In this document: positions 1-7,500 of the stretch, one piece after another | How the letters are laid out: the number at the start of each line of letters is the position of its first letter | Numbering within the stretch: the stretch's first letter is position 1 | From: Thiobacillus sp. | GTDB lineage: Bacteria > Pseudomonadota > Gammaproteobacteria > Burkholderiales > Thiobacillaceae | Assembly (NCBI GenBank): GCA_020217265.1 | Contig: JAIWOS010000031.1 | Span: 1 to 15,439 of the forward strand | Direction: 5' to 3' | Length of the DNA: 15,439 bases | The notes under the pieces: generated by a model | Databases searched by the model: none | The model's input: only the letters and a program-made list of their open reading frames with translations | What the model was told of the DNA's origin: nothing | Program-made: the position numbers and the translations under genes

Positions 1-68
<68 letters not shown>

Positions 69-81
69 AACGAAGCCGCGC

Positions 82-110
82 ATTCTATAGACCCGCCGGG
101 AGCTTGTAAA
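82..110 (-). promoter_or_regulatory. sigma70-type promoter of tRNA-Ala
   Basis: On the minus strand a -35 box TTTACA (5 of 6 to TTGACA, positions 110-105) is separated by exactly 17 bp from a -10 box TAGAAT (5 of 6 to TATAAT, positions 87-82). The predicted start falls a few bases before the tRNA 5' end at 68. The bases after the -10 box are GCGCGGC, a GC-rich discriminator of the kind found in stringently controlled stable-RNA promoters. Box matches and spacing are seen directly; the stringent control is inferred. Confidence 0.75.
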
Positions 111-130
111 GCCTGTCGGCTGCAAAAAAA

Positions 131-1513
131 TCAATCCGGAAACAGCTTGCCGGGATTGAGCAGGCCGCGCGGATCGAATACACGCTTGATCGCGCGCATG
201 ATTTCCAGCGTGGGCGCATCGATCTCCATCGGCACGAAACGGCGCTTCTCGGTGCCGATGCCGTGCTCGCCGGAAAGCGTGCCGCCCAGCGCGAGCACGC
301 GCGCCATGAGGGCGTCGAGCGCGGCGCGCGCGCGCGCCATTTCGTCTGCGTCGTCCGGATGCACCATGAGGTTGACGTGCAGATTGCCGTTGCCGGCGTG
401 ACCGAAGGAAACAATCGGCAAATGCTGCGATTGCGCCGTGGCGTCGACGAAATCGACGAAATCGGCGAGCCGTGAAACCGGCACGACGACGTCCTCGTTG
501 ATTTTGAGCGGCGCGATTTTCTTGACCGCATGCGACAGCGATTTGCGCGCAGCCCACAGGCGCACGATGTCCGCACGCTCGAAGCCGCTGCGCATTTCCA
601 GCAGACCCTCGCCCGCGAGCGCGGCCTGCAGGGCGTCGATCTGGCGCGGCACGTCCTCGTGAGCGCCATCGGCCTCGACCATCAGCAGCGCGCGCGTGCC
701 AGGCGCGAGGTCGTCGGCTGCGCCGGTGGGACGGATGGCGTCGATTGCGCGCGCGTCCATGAATTCGAGCGCGGACGGCAGCACCGGCTGCTGCATGACG
801 CGGCCGACGGCGTCGAGCGCGGCACGCGGACTGGCGAAGCACAGCCGCAGGGTGGCGACCGTGTCGGGAACGGGTGCGAGCTTCAGTGTGGCTTCGGTGA
901 TGAGCGCAAGCGTGCCTTCCGAGCCCACCAACAGGCGGGTGAGGTCGAGCCCGGTGACGCCCTTGGTGGTGCGGCAGCCGGTGCGGACGGTTTCGCCGCT
1001 GCCGGTGACGGCGACCAGTCCCAGCACCCAGTCGCGGGTGACGCCGTATTTCACCGCACGCGGGCCGGCGGCGTTCATCGCGAGGTTGCCGCCGATGCGG
1101 CTGTAGGCCCCGCTGCCGGGGTCGGGCGGGTAGAACAGGCCGGCGCTTCGGGCGAGGCGGTCGATGTCCTCGGTGACGACACCGGGCTCGACGACGACCA
1201 ACCGGTCGCCGGGGATGAATTCGAGCACGCGCCGCATGCACTCGAAGCTGACGACGACGCTGCCGGGCGCGGGCAGCGCGCCGCCGACGTTGCCCGAGCC
1301 GGCACCGCGCGGCGTGATGGCGACGCCGTGTGCATGGGCGATGCGCATCAGCGCCACGACGTCGTCGTGCGAGGCAGGAAACAGGACAGCATCGGGCAGA
1401 ACCGATTTCGGCGTTTCGTCGCTGGCGTAGAGCGCGCACGTGCCGCCGTCGGCGAAGACGCGATCTTCGCCCAGGGCAAAGCGGAAGGCGGCCAGCACAT
1501 GCTCGGCAAGCAT
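131..1513 (-). CDS. FAD-binding oxidoreductase, GlcD / D-lactate dehydrogenase-like
   Basis: This 460-aa protein belongs to the FAD-linked 2-hydroxyacid oxidase family (GlcD/Dld, COG0277). Such enzymes oxidise a D-2-hydroxy acid such as D-lactate, glycolate or D-2-hydroxyglutarate, and usually pass electrons to the respiratory chain. The PCMH-type FAD domain covers roughly residues 35-215, with the diphosphate-binding stretch PRGAGSGNVGGALP at 68-81, a PPDPGS...GGN block at 129-143 and VGSEGTL at 196-202. The C-terminal substrate/cap domain carries GHAGNGNLHVN (371-381), SGEHGIG (414-420) and FDPRGLLNPGKLFP near the end. These features and the length fit the family, and no cysteine-rich Fe-S domain is fused. 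The ATG at 1513 begins MLAEHV and lies 8 nt after the stop of the SseB-like gene, so the two are probably co-transcribed. The substrate cannot be set from sequence alone. The open frame continues upstream to 2032, but that part overlaps the SseB-like gene and is not coding. Confidence 0.9.
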   Translation of the reverse strand: MLAEHVLAAFRFALGEDRVFADGGTCALYASDETPKSVLPDAVLFPASHDDVVALMRIAHAHGVAITPRGAGSGNVGGALPAPGSVVVSFECMRRVLEFIPGDRLVVVEPGVVTEDIDRLARSAGLFYPPDPGSGAYSRIGGNLAMNAAGPRAVKYGVTRDWVLGLVAVTGSGETVRTGCRTTKGVTGLDLTRLLVGSEGTLALITEATLKLAPVPDTVATLRLCFASPRAALDAVGRVMQQPVLPSALEFMDARAIDAIRPTGAADDLAPGTRALLMVEADGAHEDVPRQIDALQAALAGEGLLEMRSGFERADIVRLWAARKSLSHAVKKIAPLKINEDVVVPVSRLADFVDFVDATAQSQHLPIVSFGHAGNGNLHVNLMVHPDDADEMARARAALDALMARVLALGGTLSGEHGIGTEKRRFVPMEIDAPTLEIMRAIKRVFDPRGLLNPGKLFPD

Positions 1514-1521
1514 GGCGGACT

Positions 1522-1941
1522 TCAGGCCGGGTGCTCGGGCGGCAGTTGCGCGATCAGCTGGCCGACCATGTCGGCGTCGAAATCCATGCCGATTTCCCAG
1601 CCGGGATTGAGCGTGATGGGCACGCCGCCGCCGATGCGGCGCAAAAGCCAGGAAAATTCGGTCAGCAAACCGCCCGTGAATTCCGGGAAATGCTCGGCCA
1701 TCGGCTTGGCGCGCTCCGGACTCGTGAACAACACGAGCACGCGCGTGCCGTCCTCGTCCTCGACGATCAGCGGCTCGGCCTGGGTGGAACGCTGAAAGCC
1801 CTGGATGGGATTTTTCTCGTCGCGCACCGGCATGAACACCTGCGCATCGACGAGGCGCAGGACGAAAGTCTCGGGGTCGAGCGTGCCGGCGTGAACGGCG
1901 GCGAGCTGTTCTTCGAGCGGATTGTGGGGAACGAAAACCAT
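1522..1941 (-). CDS. SseB-family protein
   Basis: This 139-aa cytoplasmic protein resembles the N-terminal domain of SseB (the 'enhanced serine sensitivity' family). Family-typical segments are NPLEEQLAAVHAG near the N-terminus, VLVLFTSPERA in the middle, and a late GGGVPITLNPGWEIG stretch, all commonly seen in SseB-domain proteins. It has no signal peptide, membrane segment or enzymatic motif. The biochemical role of the family is poorly defined. It is the first gene of a two-gene unit with the FAD oxidoreductase, 8 nt apart. The ATG at 1941 gives the full domain. A weak -10-like TACACT (minus strand, 1971-1966) lies about 25 nt upstream in the gap shared with the divergent histidine kinase. 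Family assignment is by recognition of the domain pattern. Confidence 0.8.
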   Translation of the reverse strand: MVFVPHNPLEEQLAAVHAGTLDPETFVLRLVDAQVFMPVRDEKNPIQGFQRSTQAEPLIVEDEDGTRVLVLFTSPERAKPMAEHFPEFTGGLLTEFSWLLRRIGGGVPITLNPGWEIGMDFDADMVGQLIAQLPPEHPA

Positions 1942-2053
1942 GGCAGCCCAGGAAAACAGAGGGATAGTGTACGCCCGCGCCCCGCTTCCAAAGGCAGGCG
2001 CGGACGCCGGATGTGTTTAAATTGTCCCACATTACGCATCAGGGAGCGGTGCG
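1942..2053. other. divergent intergenic region between SseB-like gene and histidine kinase
   Basis: This 112-bp gap must hold both divergent promoters. Towards the SseB-like gene, TACACT (1971-1966, minus strand) is a 4-of-6 -10 candidate without a good -35 box. Towards the kinase, an AT-rich TTTAAATTG patch around 2014-2022 is the only promoter-like segment, and I see no convincing -35 partner. AGGGAG at 2041-2046 is the kinase Shine-Dalgarno, 7 nt before its ATG. I see no obvious operator repeat. Confidence 0.4.
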
Positions 2054-3718
2054 ATGGAACGCCTCACCGGCTATGCCGGGCTGCACGACTACAACCGCGC
2101 GATCCGCGACATCGCGGCCAGCCCCGACTGGCAGTCAGGCGATCTGCCCCGCCAGCTGGGCCGGGTGGTCGAAGTCGCGGCGCGGTCCCTCGGCGTCGGC
2201 CGTGCGAGCATCTGGCGCCTGCGGGCAGGCGGCGGCGCGCTCGACTGCATCTGCCAGTTCGACAGCCGGTTCGGCATGCTGGAAGCCGGGCAAACGCTCG
2301 ACGCGAACCAGTGTCCCGCGTATTTCGCGGCACTGGCGAGCAACCGGGCGCTGGCGGCGCATGACGCCGTGCGCGACGCACGTACCGCCGAGCTGGCCGC
2401 CCCCTACCTGATCCCCATGCACATCACCTCGCTGCTCGACGCGCCGATCTGGCTCGACGGCGCCATGGTCGGCGTGGTCTGCCACGAGCACAGCGGGACG
2501 CCGCGCACCTGGCGCGACGAGGACATCGCCTTCGCCGGCTCGATGGGTGACTTCGCCGCGATGGCGATGTCGCAGGCGCGCTACCAGCAGGCGGCCGCGG
2601 CGCGCGAGCGGCTCGACCGCATCATCGAGGCCACCCCTGACATGGTCGCGATCATGGCGCCGGACGGCTATCTCATCCAGATGAACCCGGCCGGCCGCAC
2701 GCTCCTGGGATTGCCCCTGGACGCCGACATCAGCCGCTACCGCAGCCGCGATTTCCTGGGCGAAGGCACCACGCATCTGCTCGACACCGTCATCCGCCCC
2801 GCCCTCCTCGACAGCGGCCGCTGGACCGGCGAGGCGCTGTTGCGCGAGGGCACGCCGCAGGCGCTGCCGGTGTCGGTGGTCGCGCTGGCGCACCGCGACG
2901 CCCATGGCCAGCTCGAATACTTTTCCGCGGTGCTGCGCGACCTCAGCGCGCAAAAGGCGATCCAGCGCGAGGTCGAGGCGCTCAACGACGAACTGGAGGC
3001 GCGCGTGCACGCCCGCACCCAGGCGCTCGAAACCGCCAACCGCAATCTGGAATCCTTTGCCTATTCGGTGTCGCACGACCTGAAAGCCCCCTTGCGCGGC
3101 ATCGAAGGCTACAGCCGGCTGCTGGCCGAGGAATACCGCGACGCCCTGCCCGGCGCGGCGGCGGAACTCCTCGACGCCATCTGCCTCGCAAGCGCGCGCA
3201 TGGACCGCATGATCGAAGACATCCTCGCCTATTCGCGGGTGCAGATGCGGGACGTGAACCTGGTGCCGGTCGATGTGCGCGAGCTGACGCGACGCCTGCT
3301 GGGCGAATTCGAGCCGCAGCTGCGCGCAGGCGTCGAGCTGACCGAGGATGTCGAGCCCTGCACGCTGGAAACCGACCGCGAAGGGTTGACGCAGATCCTG
3401 CGCAACTTTCTTTCCAATGCGCTCAAGTTTTCCCGCCATGCGGCGCCGCAGCGCATCAGCGTCGAAGGGCGGCGGCACGGCCGGGGCTATCGCTTTGCGG
3501 TGAGCGACAACGGTATCGGCTTCGACATGCGCTATCACGACCGCATCTTCGAGATCTTTCACCGCCTGCCGAACGGCGACGAGGCCGACGGCACCGGCCT
3601 GGGTCTGGCGCTCGCGGCACGCGCCGCCGAACGTCTGGGGGGGCGCGTGTGGGCCGAAAGCAGCCCCGGTCTCGGCGCCCGCTTTTATTTCGAGCAAGCA
3701 AACGGAGCACACCCATGA
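2054..3718 (+). CDS. soluble sensor histidine kinase (GAF-PAS-HisKA-HATPase)
   Basis: This 554-aa cytoplasmic two-component sensor kinase has no hydrophobic membrane segment. A GAF domain spans about residues 30-175 and a PAS domain about 185-300. A coiled-coil linker (about 300-335) leads to HisKA with phospho-acceptor His341 in SVSHDLKAPLRG. The ATPase domain has an N box (N451-S460, NFLSNALKFS), G1 box DNGIGFD (485-491), F box IFEIF (498-502) and G2 box GTGLGLA (513-519), so it looks catalytically complete. The SHDLKAPLRGI H-box resembles that of phytochrome-like kinases. Cys residues in the GAF (C65, C67, C87, C143) do not identify a ligand or chromophore. The start is set by AGGGAG 7 nt upstream of the ATG. 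The stop overlaps the next gene's start in ATGA, so kinase and response regulator are translationally coupled partners. The signal sensed is unknown. Confidence 0.93.
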   Translation: MERLTGYAGLHDYNRAIRDIAASPDWQSGDLPRQLGRVVEVAARSLGVGRASIWRLRAGGGALDCICQFDSRFGMLEAGQTLDANQCPAYFAALASNRALAAHDAVRDARTAELAAPYLIPMHITSLLDAPIWLDGAMVGVVCHEHSGTPRTWRDEDIAFAGSMGDFAAMAMSQARYQQAAAARERLDRIIEATPDMVAIMAPDGYLIQMNPAGRTLLGLPLDADISRYRSRDFLGEGTTHLLDTVIRPALLDSGRWTGEALLREGTPQALPVSVVALAHRDAHGQLEYFSAVLRDLSAQKAIQREVEALNDELEARVHARTQALETANRNLESFAYSVSHDLKAPLRGIEGYSRLLAEEYRDALPGAAAELLDAICLASARMDRMIEDILAYSRVQMRDVNLVPVDVRELTRRLLGEFEPQLRAGVELTEDVEPCTLETDREGLTQILRNFLSNALKFSRHAAPQRISVEGRRHGRGYRFAVSDNGIGFDMRYHDRIFEIFHRLPNGDEADGTGLGLALAARAAERLGGRVWAESSPGLGARFYFEQANGAHP

Positions 3719-4533
3719 AGCTGCTGTATGTCGAGGACAACCCCTTCGACCGCGACCTCACGCGGCGCGCCCTGTTAAAGCAACTGCCCGGACTCGAATG
3801 GGATGCCGTCGACAGCGTGCGCGACGCGATCGACCGGCTCGAGAACGGCTCCGCATACGACGTGCTGCTGCTCGACATGTGGCTGCCGGACGGCAACGGG
3901 CTCGACGTGCTGCTGCACGCGCGGCGGCGCGGGCTGGACGTTGCGGTCGCGGTCGTCGCCGGCGCGGGCGACGAGGCCAGCGTCGTGCGCTTCCTCAAGG
4001 CCGGCGCGCAGGACTACCTCCCCAAGCGCGGCAACTACCTCGACCGGCTCGGCGAACGCCTGCTGCGCGCGCGCGCCCGGCTCGCCGAGACGGCCCGTCC
4101 GCCGCTGCTGCTGACCGCGCTGTACGTCGAATCCACCCCGGCCGACGTCGATCTCACGCGCCGCCATTTCGAACGCCGCGCCCCGCACATCGCGCTGGCG
4201 GTGCAGTCCGACGGACCGGCGGCGCTCGCCTGGCTGGAAACCCCCGGGCACCATGCCGACGTCGCGCTCATCGACCTGCGGCTGCCCGGCATGAGCGGCC
4301 TGGAACTGCTGGACACGCTGCGCGCACGCCATGCGCTGCCCTGCATCCTCATCACCGGACGCGGCGACGAGGTCGCCGCTGCCGAGGCCATGCGGCTGGG
4401 CGCGGTCGATTACGTCGTCAAGGAGCACGGCTACGTCGCCGCGCTGCCCAGCCTGGTCGAGCATGCCCATGTGCTGGCTGCCTACGCCGCGCTGCAGCAG
4501 GCGTGCGCACGCCAGGCGCGGCCGGAGCGCTGA
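3715..4533 (+). CDS. response regulator with two receiver domains and no output domain
   Basis: This 272-aa protein contains two receiver (REC) domains in tandem and nothing else apart from a short C-terminal helix. REC1 (about 1-125) has the acidic pair E7/D8, phospho-acceptor D54 in LLLDMWLP and K104, but the conserved Thr/Ser after beta-4 is alanine (A82 in VVAGAG). REC2 (about 131-255) has D187 in LIDLRLPGMSG, T214 in LITGRG and K236, but its acidic pair is reduced to E139-S140. No DNA-binding, GGDEF, EAL or HD-GYP domain is visible, so it probably acts by protein contact or phosphotransfer, like CheY- or Spo0F-type proteins. The ATG at 3715 overlaps the kinase stop by 4 nt (ATGA) with GGAG upstream at 3704-3707. 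An in-frame upstream ATG at 3649 would lie inside the kinase gene and is not preferred. Its partner is almost certainly the adjacent kinase. Confidence 0.9.
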   Translation: MKLLYVEDNPFDRDLTRRALLKQLPGLEWDAVDSVRDAIDRLENGSAYDVLLLDMWLPDGNGLDVLLHARRRGLDVAVAVVAGAGDEASVVRFLKAGAQDYLPKRGNYLDRLGERLLRARARLAETARPPLLLTALYVESTPADVDLTRRHFERRAPHIALAVQSDGPAALAWLETPGHHADVALIDLRLPGMSGLELLDTLRARHALPCILITGRGDEVAAAEAMRLGAVDYVVKEHGYVAALPSLVEHAHVLAAYAALQQACARQARPER

Positions 4534-4539
4534 CGGGCG

Positions 4540-7500
4540 TTATGCCTGCGCCTGCCGCGCCAGCTCGTCCCAACGCTTCTCAAGCCGCTTGACCGACACC
4601 GGATATGGCGTCTTCAGCTCCTGCGCGAACAGCGAAATCCTCAGTTCTTCGAGCTGCCAGCGGAAATCCGCCAGTTCCGGCGACACGCGTTTGCCCGCCG
4701 CGAGCCTGGCGAGATACTTGTTCTGCAGGGTCAGCACGCCGGCCATGCCGCGCGCGTCGCGCTCGCCGGCGGCGGGCAGCTTTTCCAGCCGCTTCAGGAT
4801 GCCTTTCAGGTAACGCGGCAGGTCCTTCAGGTGCGCCCATGGCGTGGCGACGATGAAATCCCGCGGCACCAGCGCGGCGAGATGCGCCGCCTCGTCGCGC
4901 ATCGGGCCCGGAAACTGCGGCTGCGCCGCCAGCCGCGCACTCACCTGGGCGTAGAGGTCGAGGATCTCCGTCACGTCGCGCAGCAGCGCCTGCCGGACCA
5001 CGCCGATGCGGGGCCTGGCGCGTTCCTTCTGCCGCTCGAATTCCTTCTGGCTGCGCGGCAAGTCGTCGTCGCCCAGCAGCGCGCGCGCAGCGATCGCGTC
5101 GGCGAGCGCCAGGCGCAGGGCGTCTGCGCTGCCGAAATTGCGGTACTTCAGCGCCAGCGCGGTTTCGCGCGCCAGGTCGCGGTCGAGCTGCTTGAACTGC
5201 GCGGCGAGCGCCAGGCGCAACAGGCGCACCACGCCGCGGCGGCTCTCCTCGTCCGCCGCCGCGGCGGTGTCGAGCAGCTTCAGATCGACCGACGCACCGT
5301 TGTCGACCAGGGCCGGATAGCCGACGAGCTCGCGCCCGTTGCGACGGAATTTGACCGAAGCCGGCAGGTCGCCGAAATCCCATTCGACGCACCCGCTGCG
5401 CTCGAAGGCATTGTCCGCGCCGCTGCCACCGTAGGTGATGCGCGCCGCGCCGCCCAGCTGCGCGCGCAGGGCGGCCAGGTCGCGCCCGCTGGCGAGTTCC
5501 TGCCCGGCGTCGTCGATGACGGCCAGGTTCATGGCCAGGTGCGCCGGCAGTTCCCCCTTCCAGTCGTCCGGGTGTACGTCCGCGCCGGTCTTGCGGCGGA
5601 TGAAGTCGGCCAGCGCTTCGGTCAGCATCCGCTCGCCCGGCTTTTCCACCGACAGAAACGCCGTCACCGTGTCGGGTAGCGGAATCAGCGGGCGCCGCTT
5701 GTCCTTCGGCAGGTTCTTCAGCAGGGCGACGAGCTTTTCACGAATCAGGCCGGGCACCAGCCAGTCGATGCGTGCCGGCTCGACCTTGTTGAGCAGATAC
5801 AGCGGCAAGACCAGCGTCACGCCGTCGAGCGGATGGCCGGGCTCGAAGCGGTATCTGAGCGTGCAGGCGACGCCGTCGACCGCCATCGTTTCCGGAAACA
5901 GCGTGTGATCCGTGCCCAGGCCTTCGCCGAGGATGTCCTCGCGCTGCAGGAACAGGATCTGCGGATTGGCCTGCTCCGCCTCGCGGCGCCACTGCTCGAA
6001 CGCCGCGCCGTTGTGGATGCCGGCGGGAATGCGCGCATCGAACACCCGGAAGATGCGCTCCTCGTCGAGCCACACGCCCGACTTGCGCGCCTTGTGTTCG
6101 AGCGCCTCGATTTCCTCGATCAGCGCGCGATTGTGCGCGTGCCATTTCGCCTGCGTGTCGTATTCGCCCGCCACCAGCGCGCCGCGGATGAACAGCTCGC
6201 GTGCCAGCACCGGATCGATGGGGCCGTAATGGACGCGCCGGCGCGGCGCCAGCGTGATGCCGTACAGGCTCACCCGCTCGAACGCCATCACCCGCGCGCC
6301 GTCCTTCTCCCAGTGCGGCTCGATATACATGCGGGTGAGCAGGTGGCGCCCCGCCGCCTCGATCCATTCCGGCCGCACTTCGGCGACGGTGCGCGCCAGC
6401 AGCCGCCCGGTATCGGTGAGTTCGGCGGCGACGATCCACTTGGGCTGCTTTTTCGCCAGCGCCGAACCCGGATGCACGGCAAGCTTGATGCCGCGCGCAC
6501 CCTGATAATTGCCCTCGCCGGGTTTCGGCCGGCCTTTCGCCTCGTCCGACTTGAAGCCGATGTTGCCCAGAAGCCCGGCCAGCAGCGCCTGATGGATCGC
6601 GTCGTAGCCGGCGTCCTGCTCGTTTTCGCGCAGGCCGAGTTCGGCGACCTGCGCATGCAGCTGGCCGTGGATGTCGCGCCACTCGCGCATCCGGCGCGGC
6701 GACAGGAAATGGTCCTGCAACAGCGTCTGGAGCTGGCGGTTGGTCTTCTTGTGCTTCAGCTGCTCGTCGTACCAGCGCCACAGCTTCAGCCAGCCCATGA
6801 AGTCCGAACGCTCGTCGGCGAAAAGCTTGTGTTTCTCGTCCGCCGCCTGCGCGCGCTCCATCGGCCGGTCGCGCGGGTCCTGCACCGACAGCGCGCTCGC
6901 AATGATCAGCATTTCGCGCACGCAGCGCTGCACCTCGGCGGCCAGCAGCATGCGCGCGATGCGCGGATCGAGCGGCAGCCGGGCGATCTGGCGGCCGATC
7001 TTTGTCAGATGACCCGCCTCGTCGAGCGCGTTGAGTTCGGCGAGCAACTGGTAGCCGTCGGCAATCAGCCGCGCGCTGGGCGGGTCGATGAAGGGAAAAT
7101 TCACCACGTCGCCGAGCCCCAGCGATTTCATGCGCAGGATCACGCCGGCGAGCGACGAGCGCAGCAGTTCGGGGTCGGTGAAGCGCGGCCGGTTGCTGAA
7201 GTCCGCTTCGTCGTAGAGGCGGATGCAGATGCCGTCGGCCACCCGGCCGCAGCGGCCGGCGCGCTGGTTGGCCGAGGCCTGGCTCACCTTTTCGATCAGG
7301 AGCTGCTCGACCTTGTTGCGCGCCGAATAGCGCTTCACGCGCGCGGTGCCGGGGTCGATGACGTAGCGGATGCCGGGCACGGTGAGCGAGGTTTCCGCCA
7401 CGTTGGTGGCGAGCACGATGCGGCGCAACGCGCTGCTTGGCCTGAAGATCGCATCCTGCTCGGCCACCGACAGCCGCGAGAACAGCGGCAGGATCTCGGT

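Noticed and set aside
100..133. Rho-independent terminator after the oxidoreductase gene (T run right after its stop codon)
   Set aside because: The seven-T run directly follows the stop codon, but no stable stem-loop precedes it. The only hairpin nearby (GCC/GGC, 3 bp) comes after the T run.
530..1795. 421-codon plus-strand frame opposite the oxidoreductase and SseB-like genes
   Set aside because: It spans two real genes on the other strand and has no recognisable domain.
1514..2032. N-terminal extension of the FAD oxidoreductase to 633 aa
   Set aside because: This portion is out of frame with, and fully overlaps, the SseB-like gene. Its sequence is Arg/His/Ala-rich, and the family begins at MLAEHV.
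2135..3712. 525-codon minus-strand frame opposite the histidine kinase
   Set aside because: It has no domain pattern and its composition is typical of the reverse strand of a high-GC gene. The kinase on the plus strand has all catalytic boxes.
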